DNA of 64,000 nucleotides from Shinella sp. H4-D48 (GCF_022637395.1 NZ_CP093339.1:62001-126000); one strand, 5' to 3'; positions 19,329-28,964 are shown, numbered from the stretch's first letter. Translations and numbers: made by a program. Notes: generated by a model not told the origin, from the letters alone.

Positions 19329-20453
19329 TCAGCGATAGGTGCGCTGGTAGCGGTTTCCGAGACCGGTCAGGATCTCGTAGGAAATGGTGCCGGCGTCGCG
19401 GGCAACATCCTCCAGCGTCTGGTTGGGCCCCAGTAGCTCGACACGGCTGCCGAGCGTGAGGCGCCCCTCCGGCAGTGCGGAGATGTCGATGGTGATGCTG
19501 TCCATGGAGACACGGCCCACGATGGGAAGGCGGATGCCGTCGCAATAGACGGCGCCGCGGCCCGAGAGACTGCGCGGCAGGCCGTCCGCATAGCCGGCGG
19601 CAATGGTGGCAAGACGGGTCTCGCCCGTCACGATATGGGTGCCACTATAGCCGACGCGCGCGCCCGCCTGCACCGTGCGGGTCTGCACCACCGATATGTC
19701 GAGGCTGACGACCGGCTCCATCGGGTTTGCCCGGCCGAAAACGGGCGCGCCGCCATAGAGCGCGATACCGGGGCGGGCGAGCACGCCGTGATAAGGCTGG
19801 CCGAGAAAGATGCCGCCGGAGTTGGCAAAGCACAGGTCGAACTGCGCGAAGGTGGCCGCGACGGCCTGCATCTCGGCAAGCTGGCTGGCGTTTTGCGCGC
19901 TCTCGGCGTCGTCGGCGCTGGCAAGATGGCTCATCACGAAAAGTACGGCGATCCCCGCTTCGGCTTTCACCAGAGCCGCGAGCACTTCGCGCTCCTCCGG
20001 CGGCACGCCGAGGCGCGACATGCCGGTGTCGAACTGGAGGACGGCGGGAAGGATGCGGCCCGCAGCCTTCGCCGCGCCGGCCCATTGCCGCCACTGCTCA
20101 AGCGAGCTGATGACCGGCACGATGCCGTGGCGTGCACAGGCACTTTCATTGCCAGGCAGAAGGCCGTTCAGCACGAAGATGCGGGCATCGTCGGCCAGCA
20201 GCGGGCGAAGCCTCAGGGCCTCGACGAACTGGGCTACGAAGAAATGCCGGCAGCCTTCGGCATAGAGCCGAGGCGCGACATGGTCGGCGCCCAGCCCGTA
20301 GGCATCGGCCTTTACCACGGCTGCGGCGCGTGCCGGGGAAACTTCCGCCGTCAGCCGTGCATAGTTGCGGGCAAGTGCGGCCAGATCGATGGTAAGATAG
20401 CCGGATGCGCCGCCGATCTCTTCGCTGATGTGTCGTGATGTTACGCCGTCCAT
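19329..20453 (-). CDS. alr: Catabolic alanine racemase
   Basis: This 374-residue PLP fold-type III enzyme interconverts L- and D-alanine. The PLP lysine is K48 in [11 protein letters not shown], the second catalytic residue is the Tyr of ARVGYSGTH, and the family segments [13 protein letters not shown] and [13 protein letters not shown] are present. GGGGGACGGG precedes the ATG. Placement directly before dadA, next to a divergent Lrp-family gene, marks it as the catabolic DadX-type racemase rather than the cell-wall Alr. Confidence 0.94.
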   Translation of the reverse strand: MDGVTSRHISEEIGGASGYLTIDLAALARNYARLTAEVSPARAAAVVKADAYGLGADHVAPRLYAEGCRHFFVAQFVEALRLRPLLADDARIFVLNGLLPGNESACARHGIVPVISSLEQWRQWAGAAKAAGRILPAVLQFDTGMSRLGVPPEEREVLAALVKAEAGIAVLFVMSHLASADDAESAQNASQLAEMQAVAATFAQFDLCFANSGGIFLGQPYHGVLARPGIALYGGAPVFGRANPMEPVVSLDISVVQTRTVQAGARVGYSGTHIVTGETRLATIAAGYADGLPRSLSGRGAVYCDGIRLPIVGRVSMDSITIDISALPEGRLTLGSRVELLGPNQTLEDVARDAGTISYEILTGLGNRYQRTYR

Positions 20454-20520
20454 ACCCGTCCCCCGAGCCTTTTATCGAAGCCTAGTGAAACGATCGTGAA
20501 ATTTCCGGCCGATGAATGCT

Positions 20521-20548
20521 TGATTGTTGTGTGCTTGCATGATTGTTG
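20521..20548. promoter_or_regulatory. Direct repeats in the alr/Lrp divergent promoter
   Basis: TGATTGTTG occurs at 20521-20529 and again at 20540-20548, 19 bases apart start to start, that is, nearly two helical turns on the same face. Located between divergent alr and the Lrp-type gene, it is a candidate binding site for that regulator. Confidence 0.4.
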
Positions 20549-20580
20549 GAAGAAACGTTGATGTTTCGGAACAATCTGCC

Positions 20581-21045
20581 ATGGCCGCTCTCGATACGAT
20601 CGACCGCAACATCCTGCGGCTCCTCCGGCTCGATGCGCGAATGAGCAATGCCGCGCTCGCCGCGGAAGTGGGGCTGTCGCCCTCCGCCTGCCTGCGGCGC
20701 ATCCGGCTGATGGAAAAGGCGGGTGTTATCAGGGGCTATACGGCGCTCGTCGATACCGGGAGTGCCGAGGCGACGATCGCCGTCATCATCAACATCACGC
20801 TGGAGCGCCAGACGGAGGACCATCTGGACCGCTTCGAGGCGGCGGTGCGTCGGCACCCGGAAATCCGCGAATGTTTCCTGATGACGGGCGGCTCGGATTA
20901 TCTCCTGCGTGTCGAGGTCGCCAATGCCGGCGACTTCGAGCGGATTCACAAGGAAATCCTGTCGGCGCTGCCGGGCGTCCAGCGCATCCATTCCAGCTTT
21001 TCGATCCGCAATGTGCTGGCGACACGCCCGCGGGGTCGGCGGTAG
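20581..21045 (+). CDS. Lrp/AsnC-family regulator of alanine catabolism (DadR-like)
   Basis: This 154-residue protein has an N-terminal HTH (ALDTIDRNILRLLRLDARMSN) and a RAM domain (ITLERQTEDHLDRFEAAV, GGSDYLLRVEV). I chose ATG 20581 (MAALDTIDRN), where Lrp-type proteins normally start; the frame opens at 20524. It is divergently transcribed from alr-dadA, the standard position for the activator that responds to L-alanine. The paired direct repeats in the gap fit autoregulation plus operon control. Confidence 0.88.
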   Translation: MAALDTIDRNILRLLRLDARMSNAALAAEVGLSPSACLRRIRLMEKAGVIRGYTALVDTGSAEATIAVIINITLERQTEDHLDRFEAAVRRHPEIRECFLMTGGSDYLLRVEVANAGDFERIHKEILSALPGVQRIHSSFSIRNVLATRPRGRR

Positions 21046-21091
21046 CCAATGTCCAGCCGAAGCAGGATCGCTTCTGCGCCGGACCAGACGG

Positions 21092-21676
21092 TCAGTCGGT
21101 GACCGCCATGCGCAGCTCCGCCTCGCGGCCGAGCATCGTCATCCATTCCGTGTATTTCGGCTGGTTGCGGATCTGCCGGCCGTAGTGGCGGCGCAGGGCC
21201 GCTGTCAGATCGCCGCCACGCCCGAGCTGCTCGTCGGCAAAACCGATCATCTGCGAATTCGGCCAGGCCTGCGGGCGGATCTCGACGAGACGCCGGAACA
21301 GGTCTTCGGCCTCCTCACCCGGGTTCGCCTGCGCCATCAGGGTCAGCATGGCGGCCGTGGAGCGGGATATGCCCATATGGCAATGGACGAGAAGGTGGCT
21401 CTGTGCGTCCTGCTCCTGCCGGGCGAGGAAATCGCTGCCGAAGGCCAGCACCGCCGCGACGTGATCGGGGTGCGGCATCACGCGGTCGGGTATCGCGGAA
21501 ATGATGTCGTGGAAGCGCAACGTCGTGCGATGGTGCTGCCCGTAGGTTGCGAAGGCCTCCAACTCCGGCAGGTCTGGGTCGACGATGGACAGGACATGGG
21601 TGACGGCGCGGTCGCGCTGCCCGGGCAGTTCATCGATGCCGCACACCGTCAGCACGGGCGAAAAGATCATGTCCAT
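21092..21676 (-). CDS. Tyrosine/dual-specificity-type protein phosphatase
   Basis: This 194-residue cytoplasmic protein has the catalytic P-loop HCHMGISRS (the CX5R motif, Cys nucleophile and Arg), with an upstream general-acid Asp candidate in FHDI. The overall form matches bacterial dual-specificity phosphatase-like proteins. I chose the ATG at 21676 (MDMIFSP), preceded by GAGGATACGAAT; the open frame runs much further upstream across the divergent terC gene but that part is antisense. The substrate is unknown. It shares a divergent promoter region with the TerC-family gene. Confidence 0.85.
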   Translation of the reverse strand: MDMIFSPVLTVCGIDELPGQRDRAVTHVLSIVDPDLPELEAFATYGQHHRTTLRFHDIISAIPDRVMPHPDHVAAVLAFGSDFLARQEQDAQSHLLVHCHMGISRSTAAMLTLMAQANPGEEAEDLFRRLVEIRPQAWPNSQMIGFADEQLGRGGDLTAALRRHYGRQIRNQPKYTEWMTMLGREAELRMAVTD

Positions 21677-21896
21677 ATTCGTATCCTCGCAAATTCCACT
21701 CATGACCGACAGGGCGTCGGGAAACGATAGATAGTCAAATGCGAGCCGCGCGACAACGAAGCGTTTTGCCGCTGAGCGGCAATCTGCGCGCGGCGGCGGC
21801 CACGCCATCTTGCAAAATGCGAAGCCGGGGCGCACTGATCCGTATCCCCGGGCAGGGATGACCCGGAGGCGAACCGCGACATTTGAGGTATGACGC

Positions 21897-22508
21897 ATGG
21901 AAATTCTGACGGCAGCCGGGCTGACGGCGCTCTTGCAGGTTATTGCAATCGATCTGGTGCTGGCGGGGGACAATGCCGTGGTCATCGGTCTTGCCGCGGC
22001 GGGGCTCGATCCCGCCCAGCGAAAGAAGGCCATTCTCGTCGGCATCATCGCGGCCACTGTGCTGCGCATCATTTTCGCCACCGTGGCTGTGCATCTTCTG
22101 GCCATTATCGGCCTGCTCCTGGCCGGCGGCCTGCTTCTACTGTGGGTCTGCTGGAAGATGTGGCGCGAACTGCGTGGCGGGCATAGTGACACCGATGGCC
22201 TGCCGGCCGAAGGCGCGCCGAAGAAGACGTTCATGCAGGCTGCGACCCAGATCGTCGTCGCCGATGTCTCCATGTCGCTGGATAACGTGCTGGCCGTTGC
22301 CGGCGCGGCGCGCGAGCATCCGAGCGTGCTCATCGTCGGCCTTGCGCTCTCCATCGCGCTGATGGGCATTGCGGCGAACTTCATCGCCCGCCTTCTCAAC
22401 AAACATCGCTGGATCGCCTATATCGGCCTTGCCATTATCCTCTATGTCTCGCTCGACATGATCTATCGCGGCGCGGTCGAGGTGCTGCCATACGTGCCGA
22501 TCGACTGA
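21897..22508 (+). CDS. TerC/YjbE-family integral membrane protein
   Basis: This 203-residue inner-membrane protein has about six to seven hydrophobic helices. TerC family hallmarks are the acidic intramembrane motifs IDLVLAGDNAVVIGLA (N terminus) and VADVSMSLDNVLAVAGAA (middle). Members act in tellurite resistance loci or as manganese exporters or metal loaders. There are no other ter genes here, so a Mn2+ or metal homeostasis role is more likely. It is followed by a strong bidirectional terminator. Confidence 0.88.
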   Translation: MEILTAAGLTALLQVIAIDLVLAGDNAVVIGLAAAGLDPAQRKKAILVGIIAATVLRIIFATVAVHLLAIIGLLLAGGLLLLWVCWKMWRELRGGHSDTDGLPAEGAPKKTFMQAATQIVVADVSMSLDNVLAVAGAAREHPSVLIVGLALSIALMGIAANFIARLLNKHRWIAYIGLAIILYVSLDMIYRGAVEVLPYVPID

Positions 22509-22517
22509 CGCGACGAA

Positions 22518-22542
22518 AAAGGCCGGGATGAACCCGGCCTTT
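22518..22542. terminator. Bidirectional rho-independent terminator
   Basis: AAAGGCCGGG (22518-22527) and CCCGGCCTTT (22533-22542) form a perfect 10-bp stem with a 5-base loop, flanked by A-rich and T-rich ends on both sides. It separates the convergent terC and RND-pump genes and should work in both directions. Confidence 0.9.
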
Positions 22543-22550
22543 CGTTTCGT

Positions 22551-25500
22551 TCAGTGCTGCACCGCGGGCGTGCCTTCCGGCTCCTCCTCGGACATGGTCG
22601 ACCGTCCGTGCTGGACGAGCGGGCGGTTGCCCGCGATCCGGCGCATCAGCACATAGAAGACCGGCGTCATGAAGATGCCGAAGAAGGTCACGCCGATCAT
22701 GCCGCAGAACACGGCAAGACCCATGGCCGAGCGCATTTCCGCGCCCGCGCCGGTCGACAGGACGAGCGGCACGACGCCCATGATGAAGGCCATGGAGGTC
22801 ATGAGGATCGGGCGAAGACGCAGGCGGCTGGCTTCGATGGCCGCCTGGATCGGGGTTCGGCCTTCGAATTCCAGTTCGCGGGCGAATTCCACGATGAGAA
22901 TGGCGTTCTTCGCCGATAGTCCCACCAGCACCACAAGGCCGATCTGGGTGAAGACGTTGTTGTCGCCGCCCGTGTACCAGACCCCGGCGAGCGCGGCGAG
23001 CACGCCCATCGGTACGATCATGATGATGGCGATCGGCAGCGTCAGGCTCTCATACTGCGCGGCAAGCACGAGATAGACGAGCAGCAGCGCGAGCGGGAAG
23101 ACGACGATGCTCGAATTGCCGGCCAGGATCTGCTGGTAGGTCAGGTCCGTCCATTCGAAATCGATGCCGGCGGGAAGCGTTTCCGCAGCGATCTTCTCGA
23201 TGGCGACCTGTGCCTGACCCGACGAGAAGCCTGGCGCAGGCCCGCCGTTGATGTCGGCGGCGAGGAAGCCGTTGTAGCGCGTGGTGCGTTCCGGCCCCGT
23301 CGTCGCATCCACCTTCAGGAGGGCGGAAAGCGGGATCATTTCGCCCGACTGCGAACGCACCTTCAGCTGGCCGATGTCTTCCGGCTTGGCGCGGAAGGCG
23401 GAATCAGCCTGCACGCGCACGCTGTAGGTGCGCCCGAAGGCGTTGAAGTCGTTGACGTAGAGCGAGCCGAGATAGATCTGCAGGGTCTCGAACACATCCG
23501 TAACCCGGACGCCGAGCTGCTGGGCCTTCGCCCGGTCGAGATCGGCGTAGAGCTGCGGCACGTTGATCTGGAAGCTGGAGAACAGGCCGGCCAGCTCCGG
23601 CGTCTGGTACGCCCTGCCGAGGAAGGCCTGGGTCGCCTCGTTCAGGGCAGCATAGCCAAGGCCCGCGCGGTCCTCGATCTGCAGCTTGAAGCCGCCCGTC
23701 GTGCCGAGACCGTTGACCGGCGGCGGCGGGAACATGGCGATGAAGGCGTCCTGAATGCCGGCGAACTTCTGGTTCAGCTGCATGGCGATTGCGCCGCCGG
23801 AGAGATCCGGCGTCTTGCGCTTGTCAAAATCGTCGAGAACCGCAAACACGATGCCGGAATTCGAGCCGATGGTGAAGCCGTTGATCGACAGGCCCGGGAA
23901 GGCGATGGCATGCGCCACGCCCGGCTGTTCCAGCGCAATCGCGCTCATTCTCTTGATGACGTCTTCCGTGCGGTCGAGGGTCGCGCCATCGGGCAACTGT
24001 GCGAAGCCGACGAGATACTGCTTGTCCTGCGCCGGCACGAAGCCGCCCGGCACGGCATTGAACACCGTGTAGGTCGCGCCGACGAGGGCGAGATAGACCA
24101 GCATGACCAGCGACTTGCGGTTCACCAGGGCGCCGACGCCGCGGCCATAGCCGTTGCCGGCCGCGCCGAATGCCCGGTTGAAGCCGCGGAAGAACCAGCC
24201 GAACAGGCCGTCCATCACGCGGGTCAGCCAATCCTTCGGCGCGTGATGATCCTTCAGGAGCAGCGCGGCAAGGGCAGGGGACAGTGTCAGCGAATTGATG
24301 GCCGAGATGACCGTGGAGATGGCGATGGTCAACGCGAACTGGCGGTAGAACTGACCGGACAGGCCACTGATGAAGGCGAGCGGCACGAAAACCGCGACGA
24401 GCACCAGCGCAATTGCAATGATCGGGCCCGACACCTCGCGCATCGCCCGGTAGGTGGCGTCGCGTGGACTCAGGCCGTTTTCGATGTTGCGCTCCACGTT
24501 CTCCACCACGACGATCGCGTCGTCCACCACGATGCCGATGGCCAGCACGAGGCCGAACAGCGTCAGCGCGTTCACCGAGAAGCCGAAGGCATACATGACG
24601 GCGAAGGTGCCGATGATGGAGACGGGCACGGCGAGCAGCGGGATGATCGAGGCGCGCCAGGTCTGGAGGAAAAGAATGACGACGAGCACTACGAGCGCGA
24701 TGGCTTCGAGCAGCGTATCAACGACCTTGTCGATGGAGGCGCGCACGAATTCCGTCGTGTCGTAGACGATCTCGTACTTCACGCCGTCGGGCATGGCGAG
24801 CTGAAGCTGGTCCATGGTGGCGCGCACGCTGTCGGCGATCTCGATGGCGTTGGAACCCGGCGCCTGAAGCACGGCGACGGCGACGGCAGGCTGCCCGTCG
24901 AGCAGGGAGCGCAGCGTATAGTCGGCGGCACCGAGTTCGACGCGTGCGACATCCCTCAGGCGGGTGATCTGTCCCTCGGGCCCGGCCTTGACGATGATGT
25001 TGCCGAATTCCTCGGGGGTGCGCAGACGGCCCTGGGCATTGACGTTGAGCTGGAGGTTGACGTCGTTTGGCGTCGGGGAAGCGCCGATGATGCCGGCGGC
25101 CGCCTGCACATTCTGTTCGCGAATGGCGTTGCTGATATCGCTTGCCGCCAGCGCATGCTCGGCGGCCTTCTGCGGATCGATCCACACGCGCATCGCATAG
25201 TCGCCGGCGCCGAAGACCTGCACCTGCCCGACACCTTCGATGCGGGCGAGGCGGTCCTTGATGTTCAGCGTGGCGTAGTTGCGAAGATAGGTCACGTCAT
25301 AGCGGTCGGTCGTCGAGACGAGGTTCACCACCATGATGAAGTCGGGCGAGCTCTTGACCGTGGTCACGCCGAGCGAGCGCACCTCCGCCGGCAGGCGCGG
25401 CTCGGCCTGCGACACGCGGTTCTGCACGAGCTGCTGGGCCTTGTCGGGATCGGTGCCGAGCTTGAAGGTGACCGTGAGCGTCAGCACGCCGTCCGACGTC

Positions 25501-25751
25501 GCCTGGCTGTTCATATACAGCATGTCCTCCACGCCGTTGATCTGCTCTTCGAGCGGCGTGGCGACGGTTTCGGCGATGACGACGGGGTTGGCGCCCGGAT
25601 AGACGGCACGCACCACGATCGAGGGCGGAACGACTTCCGGATATTCAGAAATCGGCAGGGCGCGCATGCCGATCAGGCCTGCCACCACGATGAGGATCGA
25701 TAGAACCCCGGCAAAGACCGGGCGATCCACGAAGAAACGGGAGATGTTCAT
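22551..25751 (-). CDS. RND multidrug efflux pump, inner-membrane transporter (AcrB/MexB type, HAE1)
   Basis: This 1066-residue proton antiporter exports hydrophobic and amphiphilic drugs through a tripartite channel. It starts MNISRFFVDRPVFAGVLSI, the RND first helix, after GGAGAGGG. The proton-relay motif GIVVDDAIVVVENVERNI is present in the fourth helix region, and the length and duplicated topology are normal. A membrane-fusion partner is upstream, but no outer-membrane TolC gene is present, so a chromosomal TolC is presumably used. The operon appears to be hydrolase-fold protein, fusion protein, pump, with a divergent LysR regulator. Confidence 0.95.
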   Translation of the reverse strand: MNISRFFVDRPVFAGVLSILIVVAGLIGMRALPISEYPEVVPPSIVVRAVYPGANPVVIAETVATPLEEQINGVEDMLYMNSQATSDGVLTLTVTFKLGTDPDKAQQLVQNRVSQAEPRLPAEVRSLGVTTVKSSPDFIMVVNLVSTTDRYDVTYLRNYATLNIKDRLARIEGVGQVQVFGAGDYAMRVWIDPQKAAEHALAASDISNAIREQNVQAAAGIIGASPTPNDVNLQLNVNAQGRLRTPEEFGNIIVKAGPEGQITRLRDVARVELGAADYTLRSLLDGQPAVAVAVLQAPGSNAIEIADSVRATMDQLQLAMPDGVKYEIVYDTTEFVRASIDKVVDTLLEAIALVVLVVILFLQTWRASIIPLLAVPVSIIGTFAVMYAFGFSVNALTLFGLVLAIGIVVDDAIVVVENVERNIENGLSPRDATYRAMREVSGPIIAIALVLVAVFVPLAFISGLSGQFYRQFALTIAISTVISAINSLTLSPALAALLLKDHHAPKDWLTRVMDGLFGWFFRGFNRAFGAAGNGYGRGVGALVNRKSLVMLVYLALVGATYTVFNAVPGGFVPAQDKQYLVGFAQLPDGATLDRTEDVIKRMSAIALEQPGVAHAIAFPGLSINGFTIGSNSGIVFAVLDDFDKRKTPDLSGGAIAMQLNQKFAGIQDAFIAMFPPPPVNGLGTTGGFKLQIEDRAGLGYAALNEATQAFLGRAYQTPELAGLFSSFQINVPQLYADLDRAKAQQLGVRVTDVFETLQIYLGSLYVNDFNAFGRTYSVRVQADSAFRAKPEDIGQLKVRSQSGEMIPLSALLKVDATTGPERTTRYNGFLAADINGGPAPGFSSGQAQVAIEKIAAETLPAGIDFEWTDLTYQQILAGNSSIVVFPLALLLVYLVLAAQYESLTLPIAIIMIVPMGVLAALAGVWYTGGDNNVFTQIGLVVLVGLSAKNAILIVEFARELEFEGRTPIQAAIEASRLRLRPILMTSMAFIMGVVPLVLSTGAGAEMRSAMGLAVFCGMIGVTFFGIFMTPVFYVLMRRIAGNRPLVQHGRSTMSEEEPEGTPAVQH

Positions 25752-25873
25752 TTTGCACCCTCTCCAGGATGAAATTCGGACGAACGAGCCCACCCGGCGG
25801 GCAAGGCTCCGCCGGCGGACATGGATTTGCATGCAATCGGGGCGGGGCCTTTACGTCGCCCCGCCGGCCGCCG

Positions 25874-27064
25874 TTACTTCACGGCGGCGACGCTTTCCTG
25901 TTCCTGCGGATCGACCACGACGCCGGGGCGAACGCGCTGCAGGCCGTTGACGACCACTTTGTCCCCATCGGCAAGGCCGCTTTCGACGATACGCTCGTTG
26001 CCGGACAGGCTACCGAGCACGACAGGCCGGTAGGTGACCTTGTTCTCCTTGTCGACGACGAAGACGAACTTCTTGTCCTGGTCGGTGCCGACGGCCTTTT
26101 CGCTGACGAGGATCTTGCTCTCGGCCTTCGGCTCGCCCATGCGGATGCGCACGAACTGGCCGGGGATCAGGCGATTGCCGGGATTGTCGAACACGGCGCG
26201 CACGGCAATCGTGCCGCTGGCCGCATCCACCTCGTTGCCGATCAGCTGGAGCTTGCCGTGGATAGGCGTGCCTTCGTCGGCGAGGGTGCCGACCTCCACC
26301 GGGATCTGCTCGATCGGCGGCAATGCGCCTTCGGATGCGGGCAGGGCTGCAAGCGCCGCCGCAACCGTTTCCTCGCTGACATTGAAGCTCGCATAGATCG
26401 GATCGACAGAAACGAGCGTCGTCAGCGCCGGGGAAGCCGAGCCGCCCGCCACGAGGTTTCCGGTGGTGATTTCCACCCGGCCGACGCGGCCGGCGACGGG
26501 TGCGCGTACATTCGTATAGCTGAGCTCGAGCTCAGCGGCATCGAGCGTGGCACGCGCGGTAGTCAGCGCCGCTTCGGCCTCGGCCACCGCGTTCAGGCGC
26601 TGGTCGATATCGCTTTGCGAGATACTGTTGCTTTGCGCGAGGCGCTCGCCGCGCTCAAGCTGGGTTCTGGCGAGTTTAACCCGGGCCTCGGCGGAGGCGA
26701 ACTGGCCCTTCGCCTGCGTCACCGCCGTCTGGAAGGGCTGGGGATCGATGGTGAAGAGCAGGTCGCCAGCCTTCACCAGCGCACCCTCACGGAAGTTGAC
26801 CGACTGGATGGCGCCCGAAACGCGCGAGCGAACCTGCACGCGTTCGATGGCCTCCAGGCGGCCAGAGAATTCCTGCCATGTCACCACATCGCGGTTCTCG
26901 ACAACCGTGACGGTCACGGGCACCGCGGGAACCTCAGCGGAGACGGTCGCCTCGGCCTTGGCGGCGGTGGCGGGCAGTTGGAAGATCAGGGCTGCGGCAG
27001 AAGCAGACACAGCCAGTCCCAGGCCGGCGCCCGTGAGGGCCCAGCGCTTGCGCTTCGACATCAT
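25874..27064 (-). CDS. RND efflux periplasmic adaptor (membrane fusion protein)
   Basis: This 396-residue adaptor starts with a basic N terminus and hydrophobic signal segment (WALTGAGLGLAVSASAAALIF), followed by the lipoyl half-motifs (RLEAIERVQVRSRVSGAI and SYTNVRAPVAGRVGRVEI) flanking an alpha-hairpin coiled coil (about residues 105-175), then beta-barrel and membrane-proximal domains. This is AcrA/MexE architecture. It lies 123 bases upstream of the pump gene on the same strand. TGGAGAAAACA precedes the ATG. Confidence 0.93.
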   Translation of the reverse strand: MMSKRKRWALTGAGLGLAVSASAAALIFQLPATAAKAEATVSAEVPAVPVTVTVVENRDVVTWQEFSGRLEAIERVQVRSRVSGAIQSVNFREGALVKAGDLLFTIDPQPFQTAVTQAKGQFASAEARVKLARTQLERGERLAQSNSISQSDIDQRLNAVAEAEAALTTARATLDAAELELSYTNVRAPVAGRVGRVEITTGNLVAGGSASPALTTLVSVDPIYASFNVSEETVAAALAALPASEGALPPIEQIPVEVGTLADEGTPIHGKLQLIGNEVDAASGTIAVRAVFDNPGNRLIPGQFVRIRMGEPKAESKILVSEKAVGTDQDKKFVFVVDKENKVTYRPVVLGSLSGNERIVESGLADGDKVVVNGLQRVRPGVVVDPQEQESVAAVK

Positions 27065-27111
27065 TGTTTTCTCCAGTGCGGCTTGGGTCCGCGTTATGTT
27101 TTCAATTCAAA

Positions 27112-27969
27112 TCAGGCAGTGCTTATATTGTGAACGAAACCGGAGAACTGGTCGGCGACGACGCCTGCCCAGTTCCCGGCACCATCGGGTGTCCCGCTGT
27201 AAATCGTTGGCCAGCCTGTTCCCGCGGGGAGGACATGCTGCTGAACCTTGACGCCCGCCGCGCTGAGGCTTGCGGCATAACCCAGGCCCTCGTCGAGAAG
27301 CGGATCGTCCTCAGAGGACAGGATGAGCGCCGGTGCAAGGCCCGTAAGGCGCGAGCACATCGACGGTGCGGCATAGGGGTGGCAGACCCCGCCGCTGAGA
27401 TAGTGGCTCCAACCGTCGGCCCAGCGGCTGCGCATGCCGATGGCGTCCGCCTTGCGGAAGGATGGGGTGGCCATGAAGGGATCGAGCAGCGGCGACAGCA
27501 GGACCTGGCCGTCGAGCTCGTCGGCGAAGTGATCCCGCGCCTTCAGCGCAACGCCGGCCGCGACATTGCCGCCCGCTTCCTCTCCGCCGATCAACAGAAG
27601 CGACTTGCGGTCGCCGAGACCGGCGCGCTTCTTGGCCAGATAGGAAAAGATGGAAAAGCCGGTTTCGAGCGGCTGCGGAAAGACGCTGCCGTCCTCGTTA
27701 TAGTTCGGCACGGCGACGATGGCGCCGGTGCCGGCAATGCATTCGGCGAGCGGGCAATGGGTGAGGCCCGACTGCATGAACGCGCCGCCATGGAAATAGA
27801 GCAGGACCGGTGCGCCCTTGGCGTACTCCGCTCCCTGATAGACGCGCACCGACACGGGGCCGGAGGCCACCTTGTCGAACGTCATATCCTTTATTTCCAC
27901 CGGCATCGATTTTGTCCTGTGGCCCTGTTGGAAATAGGAGGGGCCCTCACCATTTATATCGTTATTCAT
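27112..27969 (-). CDS. Alpha/beta-hydrolase-fold protein lacking the catalytic Ser and His
   Basis: This 285-residue protein follows the hormone-sensitive-lipase esterase plan: an oxyanion loop HGGAF (residues 60-64) and an acid region (SSEDDPLLDEG). At the nucleophile elbow, where the family has GDSAGG, it reads GEEAGG (residues 129-134), so the Ser is Glu131; at the catalytic His site (usually HGF) it reads TGW. I checked the codons and the substitution is in the DNA. It is therefore probably not an esterase, and may bind a ligand or another protein. It is first in the efflux operon (47 bases before the adaptor), divergent from a LysR gene. Confidence 0.75.
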   Translation of the reverse strand: MNNDINGEGPSYFQQGHRTKSMPVEIKDMTFDKVASGPVSVRVYQGAEYAKGAPVLLYFHGGAFMQSGLTHCPLAECIAGTGAIVAVPNYNEDGSVFPQPLETGFSIFSYLAKKRAGLGDRKSLLLIGGEEAGGNVAAGVALKARDHFADELDGQVLLSPLLDPFMATPSFRKADAIGMRSRWADGWSHYLSGGVCHPYAAPSMCSRLTGLAPALILSSEDDPLLDEGLGYAASLSAAGVKVQQHVLPAGTGWPTIYSGTPDGAGNWAGVVADQFSGFVHNISTA

Positions 27970-28003
27970 TGCACCCAGATAAGTGTGGTAAAATTGATTT
28001 CAC

Positions 28004-28021
28004 TGTTCGATAACTCGAACA
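28004..28021. promoter_or_regulatory. Palindromic operator in the LysR/efflux divergent promoter
   Basis: TGTTCGA-TAAC-TCGAACA is a perfect 7-base-arm dyad in the 80-base gap between the minus-strand efflux operon and the plus-strand LysR gene, 29 bases upstream of the LysR start. It has the T-N11-A character of a LysR box. Confidence 0.6.
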
Positions 28022-28049
28022 ATCATGTCTTCCATAGCGGGAATGTTCC

Positions 28050-28964
28050 ATGGATCAGCTTTCTGCGATGCGCGTTTTCCTTCGTGTCGTCGAGATGGGA
28101 AATTTCACCCGGGCGGCCGATACCCTGGGAATGCCCAAAGCCACTGTCAGCAATCTCATTCATAACCTCGAGGCGCACCTGCAAACCAAGCTGCTGAACC
28201 GCACGACGCGCCGGGTGATGGTGACGACGGACGGCGCGCTCTACTATGAGCGGGCCAACCAGATCATCACCGAGATCGATGAATTGGACGGCAGCCTTTC
28301 ACATTCGCGCACCAATCCGAGCGGCCGCCTGCGCGTGGAGATGTCCGGCGCCTTCGCCGATCTTGTGGTCATTCCGGCGCTGAAGGAGTTCCACGAGGCC
28401 TATCCCGATATCAGCATCGACCTTGGTGTCGGCGACCGGCCGGTGGATTATCTCGCGGAGAATGTCGACTGCGCGCTCAGGGCAGGCGCGCCGGGCAACA
28501 CGTCGCTTATCGCGCGGCGGGTTGGCGAGGTCGACCTCCTGGCCTGCGCGGCGCCCGACTACATAGCGGCCTTCGGTACACCACAGCATCCGGCGGAGCT
28601 CGAAACCGACCACCGTCTGGTGAACTACTTCTTCGCGCAGAACAACCGCATCATGCCCTTCGCGCTGACGCGCGGAGAAGAGAGGATCGAGATCAACGGC
28701 CGATATACCGTATCGACCAACGATGCGCGCAGCTATTCCACAGCCGCGCTTTCGGGGCTGGGCATCGCCCTGCTCGCCCGTTTCATGGCGCGCGGGGCGC
28801 TGGAAGATGGCCGGCTGGTGCCGGTGCTGGCCGACTGGGAGGTCGAGCGGCTTCAGCTCTACGTCGTCTATCCGCCCAACCGGCATCTCAGCAACAAGGT
28901 CCGTGTTTTCGTCGACTGGCTCGTGCGCCTGCTGGCGCGCTCGCAACTGGCCCCGCACGATTGA
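28050..28964 (+). CDS. LysR-family regulator (probable efflux-operon regulator)
   Basis: This 304-residue protein has an N-terminal HTH (MRVFLRVVEMGNFTRAADTLGMPKAT, VSNLIHNLEAHLQ) and a co-inducer domain of the CrgA/PgrR-like branch (GRLRVEMSGAFADLVVIPAL). It starts at ATG 28050. It is divergent from the hydrolase-fold/adaptor/pump operon, with a palindrome between them, so control of the pump in response to a toxic compound is the likely role. The inducer is unknown. Confidence 0.9.
   Translation: MDQLSAMRVFLRVVEMGNFTRAADTLGMPKATVSNLIHNLEAHLQTKLLNRTTRRVMVTTDGALYYERANQIITEIDELDGSLSHSRTNPSGRLRVEMSGAFADLVVIPALKEFHEAYPDISIDLGVGDRPVDYLAENVDCALRAGAPGNTSLIARRVGEVDLLACAAPDYIAAFGTPQHPAELETDHRLVNYFFAQNNRIMPFALTRGEERIEINGRYTVSTNDARSYSTAALSGLGIALLARFMARGALEDGRLVPVLADWEVERLQLYVVYPPNRHLSNKVRVFVDWLVRLLARSQLAPHD

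Noticed and set aside
23910-25703. Open frame of 597 codons on the plus strand opposite the RND pump gene
   Set aside because: It is antisense to the pump, with Asp/Arg/His-rich composition and no ribosome-binding site.
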